Source: Vitis vinifera (taxonomy: Eukaryota; Streptophyta; Magnoliopsida; Vitales; Vitaceae). Taken from it: a stretch of 64,000 nt of DNA. The notes under the pieces are model-generated. The model saw only the letters and a list, made by a program, of their open reading frames with translations. It ran no database searches and was not told the origin of the DNA. Below, piece after piece: positions 11,801 through 23,372 of the stretch (positions are counted from its first letter, which is position 1; each line of letters opens with the position of its first letter). The stretch is from assembly GCF_030704535.1 (NCBI RefSeq), contig NC_081823.1, positions 1,396,501 to 1,460,500 on the forward strand, given 5' to 3'. The position numbers and the translations under genes are program-made.

Positions 11801-12030
11801 TCGGATTCCGGCGGCTTTTTGGCCTTTTCGAGTTTCTTGGGCTTGGTTTTGTGTTTTTTGGTGGTGGTGTTCTTGAAAGTTTTGGAAATGGAGGTCTGAT
11901 GAAGGGTTCTTGATGATTTGGAGATGGGTCTAGGGTTAGGGTTAGTGTTGGTTTTTCTTGGAGGGCCTTGGTGCCACAGAGAGTGGAGATATATGACCTC
12001 ATCTCTCAGCCTCTGCTCGTCGGAATCCAT
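8858..12030 (-). CDS. Acidic zinc-finger-like nuclear protein, function unknown (5 exons)
   Basis: The coding exons I derive are 11248-12030, 11074-11169, 10902-10976, 10715-10810 and 8858-8968. All introns are phase 0, giving 386 residues from the ATG at 12030. Exon 1 (261 aa) holds a basic Lys/Thr/Pro region (about 25-75), an acidic Asp run (142-160), and a finger-like segment with C189-x2-C192, C206, H212, H225 and H230, followed by YGHVICRVLGWDVNRLP, which looks strongly conserved. Exons 2-5 encode an acidic, Asn/Asp/Gly-rich tail with repeated phrases such as DSLEEGKD and VVEDSNANG, ending GGTSGVDLQQ. Exon ends are set by AG/GT consensus and frame. The pattern suggests a nuclear nucleic-acid or protein binder, but I do not recognise a named family. 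The last intron (8969-10714) carries duplicated dead exons, a SINE and a LINE tail. Confidence 0.75.
9545..9651 (+). mobile_element. 5'-truncated LINE 3' end
   Basis: A short non-coding piece with TGTGTCCTTGTGGCGTTTTT, then TTTATAAAAAAAAAAA. This is the tail style of plant L1-type LINEs, with a terminal A run. No clear target duplication. It lies in the last intron of the minus-strand zinc-finger-like gene. Confidence 0.45.
9858..9983 (-). mobile_element. tRNA-derived SINE with 21-bp target duplications
   Basis: The core is 9879-9962. On the minus strand it contains a pol III A box, TAGCTCAAGTGG, and about 45 bp later a B box, GTTCAAGTCC, and it ends in a short T/A tail (TCAAAAAAA). The flanks GCAGATGCATATCTTGTACAT (9858-9878) and GCAGATGCATATTTTGTACAT (9963-9983) are a target-site duplication with one mismatch. 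Boxes, tail and duplication together make the SINE call firm. It sits in an intron, next to the left edge of the 499-bp tandem duplication. Confidence 0.85.
9974..10965. repeat. Tandem duplication (~499 bp) of an intron-exon block
   Basis: Copy A is about 9974-10472 and copy B about 10473-10965, both starting TTTTGTACATATATAAAG. They are roughly 90 percent alike by eye. Copy B carries functional exons 3 and 4 of the minus-strand gene (10902-10976 and 10715-10810). Copy A carries their duplicates (up to about 10470 and at 10218-10313). In copy A the exon-4 duplicate has TG where the acceptor AG should be, and the exon-3 duplicate has lost its 5' part with the acceptor at the duplication junction. 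Confidence 0.9.
10218..10313 (-). pseudogene. Dead duplicate of exon 4
   Basis: 96 bp, still open, encoding DSLEEGNDSKLGDLDKG and onward, and keeping the GT donor. The acceptor dinucleotide is TG (bases 10315-10314) instead of the AG used at 10812-10811. Normal splicing should skip it; skipping keeps the frame because the exon is a multiple of three. Confidence 0.75.
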
Positions 12031-13070
12031 AAAGCTTTTTCCAATACTTCAATCTTTGAAAAATAATACTGACTGGGTTTCCTTTTCGGGAGTATTGTGT
12101 TTTGGGCCAACTGGGCCAAAAATTAACATTTTGTCCATATTTCAGGCATAGTCCAAGACTCAAATAAAGTATAAAAATTAAGATGAAGGATATTGTCTTT
12201 CATTAATACTTAAAAATTAAAATACCCTTAACCCTTACGTAGATACAAGTAATTGTGAATTTCAATTTTTTTATGTTTTTTTTCCCTTTTCTATTCCCTA
12301 TTAAGCATTACTTATTTCTAACTTTTTTTTTTGTTTTTTATTTTTAAAAATATTGAATCTTTTTGCTCTTATTATAAGCAATGATAAAAAATTTGGGATT
12401 TTTCATTCAAATATTTTTTATCTTTTTGTATTTATCTTTTAGTTTAATTTTCATCTTTTATTTTAAATTTATATTACCTTTTCATTTATATTTTTCTCTT
12501 ATTTTTAATTATTTTTTATATTTTCTACATTAACCATATTTTAAAAAATTTAAAAATTGACTATCACTTCACTTTATTATATATATAATGTTTTTATTTT
12601 AAAATTTTTAAAAAGATAAATTTATTAAAAAAAAAATAACTAAAATATGAACTTCTAATATTATATTAATAATTTTTCTTATCTAGATGGACTAATGCGA
12701 AATATTTTGACTCACAATAAGAAAATTGTCAATACAATTTTTTAGTTAAAAGGTAATAGAACATGTTTACAAAAAAAAAATAGTTTTCATTTTTTAAATA
12801 AATGAGTATAAATATATTAAAAGAATTAAAGATAATCTTAAAAAAAAATTGATAAATATGATTATAATTTTAAATATAGATTCATTTGGATAAAATTTCA
12901 CAAAAAAAAAAAATAGTGGAAAGAAAGAGCATTGCTAAAACTACAAATACAAAATATGCAATTGCAAAATTTTGATGATAAAATTTAAAAATAAAATTCG
13001 AAACAATTCTTGAGTGAGAGAATTTGAGTGGGGAAAAAAAATCTTTGAGTGGAAAAAATGGGAAAGTTTT
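12031..13070. other. AT-rich spacer and upstream region of the minus-strand gene
   Basis: Up to about 12180 this is probably the 5' region of the gene starting at 12030. Beyond that it is low-complexity A/T with no gene. Confidence 0.4.
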
Positions 13071-14020
13071 TCAAAATCACTTGAAATCCTTAACAAAAAG
13101 TAATCTTGTACACCATTATATCATTAGTAAATTTGTCTTGTACAGTTAGTGTAATACCTTTGTACAATAACTCAAATTTCATACATCATCTCATGAATAT
13201 TTGATAATAGGTCGGTTAATCATGTTTGCATTTGTTTGGTTTTAAAAATGAAGAAAAATTATTGTATGATTTTGTTTTACAATCATCATAAGTGGGGTAC
13301 ATATTCAAATGATCATATACAAGTTAGATAAAGTGCATGAGATGAATGTATACTTAACCAAATGTGTGTAAGGAATGTCATTTATTCTCTAATAAATAAA
13401 CAAACAAGTTTTTCAGAATTACTTAAAATCCTTCACAAATAATTGTCTTGTACACCCTTGCACAGATAGTATATTTGTCATATACACTTTGTGTAAATAC
13501 CTTGTATAGTGACTCAAATTCTATATACCCCCAACTCAATGTGTAACCATATGTAGATTAACCATGTTTTGATTTGTTTGTTTCAAAAAATAGTGGAAGA
13601 TGGAAAAACAAAATTTTCTCTCAAACATCATTGGTGGGATAAGTATTCAAATTATCCTGTGCGAGTTAGATAAAGTGTATAAGATGAGTGTGCAATAGAG
13701 GAATGTGTACCTTAAAAGTGTGCAATCCTTAGGTGACAAGACAAAAAAAAGGTTGTTCAAAATTGATTAAAATTTTTCACAAATTATAACCTTGTATAGT
13801 TAGAACATTTGTCTTGTACATTTAGAACATTTGTCTTGTCCAATTGAATAATTACTTTGTACAGTTAGTATAATACCCTTGTACAATGATGCAAATTTCA
13901 TCCATATACATACATTATGTGCCACATATGATGTGTAAATCATGTTTCAAATGGTTTAATTTAAAAAATGATATAGAATGTAAAAACAAAATTTTTATCT
14001 AAACATCATTATTAAGGTAA
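13071..14020 (+). repeat. Degenerate tandem repeat, three ~343-bp units
   Basis: Units start at about 13071, 13413 and 13757. Each opens with TCA(A/G)AATT/CACTT-like sequence, then CTTGTACA-containing lines, a CATGTTT segment and AGTTAGATAAAGTG. Divergence between units is high (roughly 25-35 percent by eye). Non-coding; satellite-like. Confidence 0.75.
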
Positions 14021-14026
14021 GCCAAG

Positions 14027-14275
14027 TTTATTTATTTATTTCCTTTTATTTTTGGAAATAAAGAAAAAATAATAAAAATTTATTTAACCATAAGAAATAT
14101 GAATGTAAGATCAGTTATAAAATACTAAATTTATTTATTTATTTCATTTTATTTTTGGAATTAAAGAAAAAAATAAAAAATTATTTAACCATACAAAATA
14201 TTGATATAAGATATGTTAAAAAATATAAATAACCTCAAATTTATTTACTTATTTCATTTTATTTATTTAAATTAG
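14027..14275 (+). repeat. Degenerate tandem repeat, ~105-bp units
   Basis: Three starts of TTTATTTATTTATTTC at about 14027, 14130 and 14240, each followed by TTTTATTTTTGGAA-like sequence and then TTATTTAACCATA. The third unit is partial. It directly abuts the 343-bp array. Confidence 0.65.
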
Positions 14276-16674
14276 AAAGTAATTTATTTTAATAGATTAA
14301 AATGTGCACAATTGATTTATTACTTTGTTAATTATGGATATATTAAAATTTTCTACTAGACCAAAAATAAATAAAGAAAATAAAATTAAAAAGAGTAATA
14401 AATATATATAATTTAGTTATTTAATTATTTTTCATGTAAAAGATAGTCCCACAAAAAACACATAATTTATCAATTTCTTTGTTTAATTGTAAACATACTA
14501 TATTTTTTATTTTATTATTAAAATAACTAATGAAAAAAAAATAAAAATGGATAATCAATGTATGGAATTTAATTCTTTTTATTATTTTCATATAAAAAAT
14601 AATACTAAACAAGGTTTTCAATTTTTATTTTAAAAAATAGTTTTCATTTTTTAATTAAATGTTTTTTCAAAAAGAAAAATATAAAAAATGTAAATCATAT
14701 TACCATTTTTTAGAAAGTATTTTTTAAAATAGTTTTTTAACATAATTTTTATTTATTTATAATTTAAAATAAAAAATAATGCTGATTTTGAATTATTTAT
14801 ATAAAATTTTTTTAAAACAATGAAAAATCCAAATTGTTAAAATAGAATTATTATGGTTGCATGAATAGTAGTGCAATAAAGACAAAAAAAGTTTATGTGA
14901 AAGGTCATTGGGTATTTTAGTCCATCACTATTTTATATCCTTAAAAAGTAATATATAGAAATTTGAAGGATATATTGGTCTTTTAACATCTTATATTATT
15001 TCCATAAATTATGAAAGTTATATAGACCAATTGGGCCCAAAACACAATTCACAAATGTGTTTGGAACCAAAAATAAATAAATAAATTATTACAAAAAAAA
15101 AGACAAAATCATAAACAATTCACAAATGCATACATAATTAATAAAAAATTATGCTGAGATTTTTTATTTATTAAATATTGTTTTTCATAACAAAAGTATG
15201 TAAGAAGAAATAACTTGGATTATTGTATTATTTACTTTGAATCCAAAGGATTTTCATGGTTTTAAAATGTGTTTATATGGTGAGTATAAGTCCATACTTA
15301 TACAATGTTAAACACTTTTTTTTTCTATCAATCACGACTACCATTTATACAGACACGATGTTCTTATTATGTCTCATAAAATTGCAGAATCAAACAAACT
15401 TTTACATTAAGGTTAAAGATCAACTCTTATACTTAATAAAATATTCGTTTTAGGCTCAAAAGATCTTCATTATTTTAAAGCGTGTTAATGAGTTAAGAAT
15501 ATTCAAGATACATTTAAATATTTGTGACTATTTTTTTTTCCTTTTTTTTTAAATTGTCTTTTCATGTGAGAATAAACATATCTTTTTATGCCAATTTGAC
15601 ATGTCATGATTGAATAATTAGAACTCATTTTTATTAATTCGATGATCCCTATAGAGCATGGTGAATGATAAATAATTGTCGAGATAAACATGTTTTCAAA
15701 TAATACTTCTAAAAACTTGTTTTATAAAACATCAAATGATGGTTTTCAAAAAGTGTTATAAAAAACTATTTTTGAAAACAATTATTAAACATGTTATAAG
15801 CGTTCATAACATCAATCACGGCATGTTATAAGTCATCTAATGACATTCTTTATTATTATTGCATCCCAGTTATAAGCCAATAAGAATTTATAATTAAATA
15901 ACAATAAAAATAAAGATAAATGTTAATAAATATTTTATAATAGATTTTAAAATGATTTATTTATTAAATAATATCAATTTTGAAATTAATACAACAATAT
16001 AATCTTTAACGAACCCTTCGAGCCTAGATCATTCATGACCTTTGCTAATGCAATAGGACTGATTCAAGATTAACTTTGTACATCTATTTATCCCCTGTTA
16101 TCTAGTAGACAAATTAGATTAGTCAATTTAAAAATAGAATTTTAAAATTTAAATCACATTTCTAATAAATTTGATAAAGAAATTATATAAAATATCTTAT
16201 ATTTTGAAAAATAAAAACTAAACTTAAATGTCTTTTTAGTCACCATTAACATCAATTAACTACTATAAGTATTTCTTTTCCTTTTAGATTTATTATTATT
16301 ATTATTATTTTATTGTTATATTATTATTGGAAAAAATTATGACTTATTCTTTTTCCATAAACAAACATCTTATAGTAAAATCGAGGCTGTTTGAGAGTGC
16401 GGCCATTAGAAATAGCGAAAAAAATCTCAAATAAAATAATAATAATAATATTAATAAAAAAGGAGACATTTGCTTGAAGGAATTTAGTTATTAGTTAATA
16501 TTGATAATATGACAAATAAAAAAAGTATTTTAAGAAATAATAAAATGACTAATTAAAAAACACATATATTTTAAATTATTTTTAAATAGATAAGGATAAC
16601 ACTAATTTAAAAAATTTAAGATTGTTTTTTCTATGTATTTAATCAAAACCCACTTTTTCCTAAAAATATTAAGT
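14276..16674. other. AT-rich spacer
   Basis: Low-complexity A/T sequence with no supported gene. All open frames here are short and compositionally non-coding. Confidence 0.5.
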
Positions 16675-16879
16675 TAGGTTTGGTTTATGAAAAATAAAAT
16701 AAAGAAAAAAAGTGGAAAAAAAAGAAAAAAAGAAGAAAAATAAAAAAATATATTTAAATTTAATAAATTATTTTTATTTAATATCTTATTTTATTTAAGA
16801 TTAAATAGTTAAAAATATATAAATTTTAATTAATTTCAATTTTTTTTTTATATTTTATAAGGTGAAATCAAACATAACC
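16675..16879. mobile_element. MITE-like element just upstream of ZDP
   Basis: The left end TTAGGTTTGGTTTATGAAAA and right end GTGAAATCAAACATAACC are imperfect inverted repeats about 205 bp apart, with an A/T-only interior. Same end style as 41377 and 58271 (family B). Confidence 0.45.
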
Positions 16880-16953
16880 AAAATTTGTTACAACTATTAA
16901 TTTTATTATTATTATATAAAAATATATTTTCGTCGGTTCTTCTCCACCGGATT

Positions 16954-19900
16954 ATGGTACATGCATCCATCTCCAATTTCTGTACTCTCACCCGTTACCC
17001 TAGCTTTTCAACCATTTTTTCCCTCCCCCAATACCATATTCCTAGCTCTCCACTGCGAATTTCGAAGGGTTTGTACTGCTTTTGCGTCGAGAAAACTACT
17101 TCAATGTCGTCGTCTTCTTCATCAAAAGTTGTCGTGGAGTACGCCAAGTCGAATCGGTCTTCGTGCAAGACATGTTCCAAAACGATCTCTGCAAATGCTG
17201 TGAGGTTGGGGCTGGTGACCAGAGGCGCGCGAGGCTTCGATATGACCAAGTGGCATCACGTGCATTGCTTTTCGGCTGGTTCCGAGTCGATTTCCTCGGC
17301 CGAGATGATACAAGGGTTTGCTTCTTTGAAGGTTTGGAAGTAGGGTTTTTGGATTTTTTTTGGTTTGGTCAGTTTGGGTACTAAGAAAGCAGAGGAAATG
17401 GAAATTAAAATCTTATAAGGCGCTTCTGGTTATGTTTTCGGTAGATTGTTTGCTTTTTGAGAGGGGAAAATGTGTCTTTTGTGTCTCACAGTGGAAAATG
17501 TGAAACTGCAAACTATGGGTGTGTTTGTGATGTTTTTATTTTTGTTTCTGAGATGAGTGAAGAACTGGTAATGGATGAGAAAGCTCATTGTTATTAGTCT
17601 AATGACGAAAATATTATACTTTTCATCTCTGTACTTCAGCACTAGAGTTTTAATACCAAATTCTCTGTTTTATGTAACCTGTCTTTCGGGTACCTGTTTG
17701 GTTCAGTTAATATGAATATTTTCTTCTTTTATTTTTTTCTTTTTTATTTCTTATTTTCTCTTAGCCAAACAGAGCTGTTGGTATTGAAGTGGAAACTCAT
17801 AGTCATAGTAGTTTCTAGTTTTCAAAATTTTTAATTAATTTTTCTTGTTCCATTGTGTTTCCAGAGCAGTGACCAGGAAGCTCTTAAGAAATTGGTTGAT
17901 GGTTTTGCAAAGTCTCTGGATGAGGTAGGAGTTGAATCTCTACAGTAGTTTGTAATGGCTTGTGAAAGATGAAGAGCATGCCAGTTCCCCCTTGAAAATT
18001 GACAGGCCAAATTGCATTTAGATTTTCATTTGAACCTGTTAAACCAACATAAAAATTTGTGCCATCATAACAGCTAATGGGATGAGAATGGTTTCATGAT
18101 TTCTTAAAATGACAACATTAATTAATTTTTTTTTTTTTTGAGTTGTATTTATGGTTGCCGATTTTTATAATGGCCTCCTTTTTTAATTTGCGCATAAAAT
18201 AGAACAGAATATAATCATTAGGTCCTTGTGCGACAACCAGGCATATGATAAGAGATTGCATAAGGTGTGGTTTTACATTTTGGTGATTTTTTTGCTAAAC
18301 AACATGATGGAGTATCCTATTGAAATTAATAACTCGAAATAAATTGTTGACAATATTTTTGGATAAAGCAAATAATGGGTGAAATTCTCAGAAAAAAGTA
18401 GGTAAAAATTAGGGGAAAAATATGTTATACTTTTGTATATGTTTGTGAGGATTCTTTGTTGGAGGAGGCTAGCCTCATGCATATGATTATATAATCTTCC
18501 TGAGCTCAAGGGAAGTAGGCCAAAGGGTGAGAATGTGTGGAGAGCATTGACAGTAGATCCGAAAGATTGTTTCAGGTGGAGGCACCTAAGTATGGCTAGA
18601 AAAATTATATGAATAGGCTTAAGTTTGAGCATTGTTTGTCCTTGGAAATCAGCTGTTGGTAAGGGGATGATGGCTCACCCCTGATTGTAGATTTCTTTAT
18701 TTAACTGTCACATGGTTTAAATTGGACAGCTTCTCATGATAGTTTTTATTTAGGTTGATGGACGGCCTAAGGCCTAATAGATTTATATATAAGGCATAGA
18801 AATTTTGTTTTATACTTGTTTTTTTCCCATTCGACAGGAAAATAAAATTATGAATGTTTTAAACTTCTTGTTATGTATAACAACATTTCCAATGGCACTT
18901 CCTGGTCAATTTGCTCATTTTTTTCCCTTTATTGTTGCAAAAGCTCCATCATCTATATGAGCTATAGAAATGTATGTAACTTGGCAGGTCTTGGATGAAG
19001 GTAAAGACCTAACTGAAGGAAGCAAAGAACTGATTTGTGAGGAATTGGGGGTAAACAAGCTCAGTTTCTCTTTTGATCCTTGTATTTATTTCTTAAGTTA
19101 ATTATGTGTGATCATGTCTTGCATTTCCTCATTATTAGGTGCATAAAAGAGATGAAGATGAAAAAGATAAGAGGGAAGAAAGGGATTCAAAGAAAACAAA
19201 GGTATTGGTTTCCTTTTTTTGTTTTTTTGATTAATTGTGTGATAACTGTTTTGTTTCGTTTTATATGTGTATCTGTTGGCCTTTGTTCATCTAATGGACA
19301 TGGAAGTTACTTTTATTTTCTTTGATGACGCAGACTCTCAAGTACCAGATCATAAACATCCCATAGCTGGCCTTTTTGCTATATTGTATAGGATTATATC
19401 AGTATGTGAATAGAGTTAAACCCATAATCACTGGAGACTCTGGTTTAAAATGAGAAGCTTACTTCCCAGAAACCTGCATCCAAAACTTGTGAGAAACATC
19501 TTTTAATAAGTCTAGGTATTTGTATGAGTTTGTAATGGGAGAAAAGGTCAGCCTTGTACATAGTAAGTCATTGAAGTTTTGAAGGGGAGTGAAGTGCAAT
19601 GTGAGGTGAGGTGGCAAAGTGCAGACAATGATCTCAAAAGGTTTATATTTTCCACCAAACTATAATATTGAGCCTGAGACAGTCTGGAAAGAAAAAAATT
19701 AGGCGATTAAAAAGAAGTTTTGGTATTCTGTGAACTTTGAATCAGTAGATTTTTTATTCTTAGAGATGTAGTCATGAGATAATAAGCATGCCTTGGGAAT
19801 ATATGATTGACAGATAATATTCTGAAACTGCAAAGGACAGTTCTGATTTATTGGCACTTTTATGTCCCGAGATGCATCAGCATCAAGTTTAATTATGTGA

Positions 19901-22900
19901 AACCTGAGCTTGGTTTTTCAACCTGGAATTAATTATACAGCCTCTATAGGTGTTCAATAATACTGTTTCAATTATTCAGTCCTCTCTTGCCACAGCGGTA
20001 ATGTCATATGCTTTGTGTCTTGTGTTAATGAATTCTAGCTATTTTTTTTTTATCATTAACATCTTCATCTGGATTTGTGAAGTTGTGAATCAAACATCTG
20101 TGTACAAACCCATTTAAAGAAAGCAGTTGACTAGTTTTCTTATCTTTTGGTTCATTTCATTGTTGGTTTCTAGTTACCAATGAATTGTTTCTTGTAAAGA
20201 GTTCATGTTGTATGGCATTTCTTAGCTTGCTTGGCATAACTTTTTACTGTCAAGTTGGACATTTATTTGGTTTTACTTTGCGCATTATTGCATGCAGATG
20301 TCTGCACCTGCTCTGAAAGCTGAGCAGGAAATAGCCTTTGCAGTTTCTAATATCAAGGACAAGTATAAGGTTTGATCTATGTTAATGTTTATTTTTGGTG
20401 TTCTAGTTTTTTTTCAATTTTAAATTTACCATTATTACATCTTTGTAAACTTCATATCATCATAGGAACCTTCTTTTTCTCACAAGTATTTGCCTTTCAT
20501 TAAGGCTTCTTTCATTAATCCAAGTTGATTTCTGATTCAGGATGCTACTTTATTGCCAAAATGGAAAGCATTCCAGACAGTAATTTTTCTTGAACGGGTG
20601 AGATATTGCTTTAGTTATGATAGCGAACCTTGTTGATGCTTGTTTTACATGAATAGACAGTACAGGGATATAAAGGTTTGAAATTCATTTATATTTGTAG
20701 GTAAAGAAGTGGTAATGGTTTGTATACTCTATTTTGCTGCAATTATATTGAAACAAGCTTTCTGCTAGTTTTTTTCTGATGTTAGTTCTCTTCTTTGAGC
20801 CCCTATTTAGAATCTACCTTTTTTATTGCTTTTACATTGTTGGTTCCTATTATTTTGACCTGTTTTTAAACCATTCAAACGTTTTGTCAGTGCTATTTAT
20901 AGCATTTTTGCTTGCTTATGGGTCATTAATGCACAGACACATATGTTTGCAGTTGTGTACTCCCCGCTTACATGCATTCATTTGCTTATACCTTGTTCAT
21001 CTGAACCACTTAACAAGCTACTTTTCAGCAGTAGTAAGACATTGCACATTGTTCACCTGTTCTTTATGTATTCCACCTTTTGTAGGATGATGATCTTCAT
21101 GATTCAAAAAAAATTGCTGCATTCGATTTTGATGGATGTCTTGCCAAAACATCTGTGAAAAGGTATGGCTTTTATAATTTCTGAGGTCCTTATTTTTAGT
21201 AATGCTTGATGGATTTTTATTACAGAAAGTAAAATTCTAATAGCTAATGGTCAAAATAAACTAAGAGCATTTCCTCAAAAGTGTTCTCTCTAGTATTACA
21301 TGATATCTTGGTGTATCTCTACTTATCAGCAACACCAAAATGTATCAGTTGACACCCAGCTGATGCAAAAGAATGATATGTGGCCATGCATCATTCAAAC
21401 TGATAGGCAACCTAATTGTACTTTAATTCCAGAGTAGGTCCAGATGCTTGGTCCCTTATGTATCCTTCAATACCGGACAAGTTGCAGAGCTTGTATAATG
21501 ATGGCTACAAGCTGGTTTGTTTCTTTTCCTTGTGAAAATTTTCTAATATTTATTTAATAACTTTTTGTTCTTGATTTATAAAATGATAATTATTACAACT
21601 TGTCATTTGGATATTGCGGTTGATTCAGTTTATTAAGCCGTGTGAATGTTTTACCCATCTTCATTCTCAATTTCATCATCAGGTAATCTTTACCAATGAA
21701 TCCAACATAGAGCGCTGGAAGAATAAGAGACAGGTAGCAGTGGACTCAAAAATTGGGCGCCTGAACAATTTCATCAAGTGTGTTAAGGTTCCAATTCAGG
21801 TGGTTTATTCTGGTGTCCTTGGATTTTCTTTTATGAATTAGGCAGCAAAATTTGATCTGTATGGTGATCATTTTGTGTGACAACTCTCGGTGTGGATCAG
21901 ATCTCTTCACCCATTCCTTTGTTTGGAATTAAAGCTTATTTAATGTGGAGAATATCTTGGAAAATATGCAAAGTCTTTACTTGTAACTCTCTGTTTGCAG
22001 GTTTTTATATCCTGTGGGTTTGATAAATCTGATGGTCAAGCAGAAGACCCCTTTCGCAAGCCCAAACCTGGGATGTGGCGGATTATGGAGCAACACTTCA
22101 ACTCTGGCATTTCAATTGATATGGATCAGTTATTTTTCTCTTCCCTTTCTTGCTTTACTATTTTGGTTTTGGGAATCTGGTTTTTATGCTATGTGCCACT
22201 CTGTCCCACAATATACATGTACAGCTCTTATATTCACAAAGAGCACTGTGATTAGCATTCTCCCATACAAAGAATTGCCTAATGCCATCATGTTATCCCT
22301 CTTTGAACACTTCTGTTTGCTGCTTTATTGTGTAAAATAACACTATGTTAAGAGATGGGATCAGCAGTTTGATATTAGTTCCCCAACTCTACATTTGTAG
22401 ATCCTTTTATGTTGGAGATGCAGCTGGGAGACTAAATGACCACAGTGATGCTGATATTAAATTTGCACAGGTATGGTACAAGTAATCTTTTAAATTAATT
22501 TGCTTAATGTACAAACTATATTTTGTTCTTGCATTAAGTTCAATTTTTCTTTGTCTGGTGAATGAACTTCTACTATTCATGGTTATGGCATTGCTGTTCA
22601 ACACTCACTACTTCATTTGAACAGATAATGTGAAATCAGCAGTTTCACCACCGCTTTTTCTAGTCAATATTATTCTGATTCTCAATAGCCCTCAAACAAC
22701 GGTTTAGAGGTGATTTTTTAAAGTCACTAAATGTTTCCATAAGATCATTATATGGGTACTCATTGAATGCCTCGTAGTGTTCAGTTTTGAGTTGGGAAAA
22801 CACAATGGAATTTACATCAAAATGGAATTCTTAAGGTATTTTCAGTGTTGTACTTCCCATTCACAGGTCCTAAAAAGCTTAAAATTGAGAAGCAGAAAAG

Positions 22901-23372
22901 AAATTGTGTTGTTTTGGAAACTTGCAGATTAAAACTTAGGTGTGGCACTACTCTCTCAAATGAAACTTTTACTTGTTATGAATGGAAACAATTATAATTA
23001 TAAGCTAGGACAAACTGGTATATTTAATGATAACCATTTTTTTCCACTAGGTGTTCATCAATTATAAAATTGTAAATAATGGGTACTTCTGAACCGTTGT
23101 ATTAAGAAATTACTAACCACTTGCCAACTTGCTTACAAAGATGCTTCTTTTTGTCCTTTCAATTGATCTGTGAAATTCTTTCTATGGTTTTCATCCAGAA
23201 CAGTTAGTTTAAATATCTTTTAGTCCTGCATTTTGTGGCCTGGATATTACAAATTACAGATAGGCAGAGTCATTACAAGGTCTGGATAATTTCATTGGCC
23301 TAATGGATATCTCTGCTGTTGTAGGCAATTGGACTAAAGTTTTATGTTCCTGAGGAATACTTTGATGCATAA
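16954..23372 (+). CDS. ZDP: Polynucleotide 3'-phosphatase ZDP (PARP-type zinc finger + PNKP phosphatase), 12 exons
   Basis: Removes 3'-phosphate from broken DNA ends in base-excision and strand-break repair, and in Arabidopsis during active DNA demethylation. Exons: 16954-17331, 17865-17924, 18988-19050, 19139-19201, 20298-20369, 20541-20597, 21086-21162, 21433-21514, 21683-21799, 22001-22128, 22401-22470, 23325-23372. The frame is open throughout. The ATG at 17104 gives 354 aa and matches family starts (VVEYAKSNRSSC); the in-frame ATG at 16954 adds 50 Ser/Phe-rich residues. In 17104 numbering, the finger is C21-x2-C24 with H52-x2-C55. The HAD phosphatase core has FDFDGC (D195, D197), FTNE (238-240), the RKPKPGMW motif (292-299) and GDAAGR (321-326). 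The linker (about 77-150) is charged. Only one finger is visible; I recall three in Arabidopsis ZDP. Confidence 0.93.

Noticed and set aside
11391-11876. 161-codon plus-strand ORF
   Set aside because: Antisense shadow of exon 1 of the zinc-finger-like gene; His/Pro-rich text comes from reading Asp and Lys codons backwards.
11928-11945. Telomere-like TAGGGTTAGGGTTAG
   Set aside because: It lies in exon 1 of the minus-strand gene, where it encodes the Asn-Pro repeat of TNPNPRP; only two units, so not telomeric.
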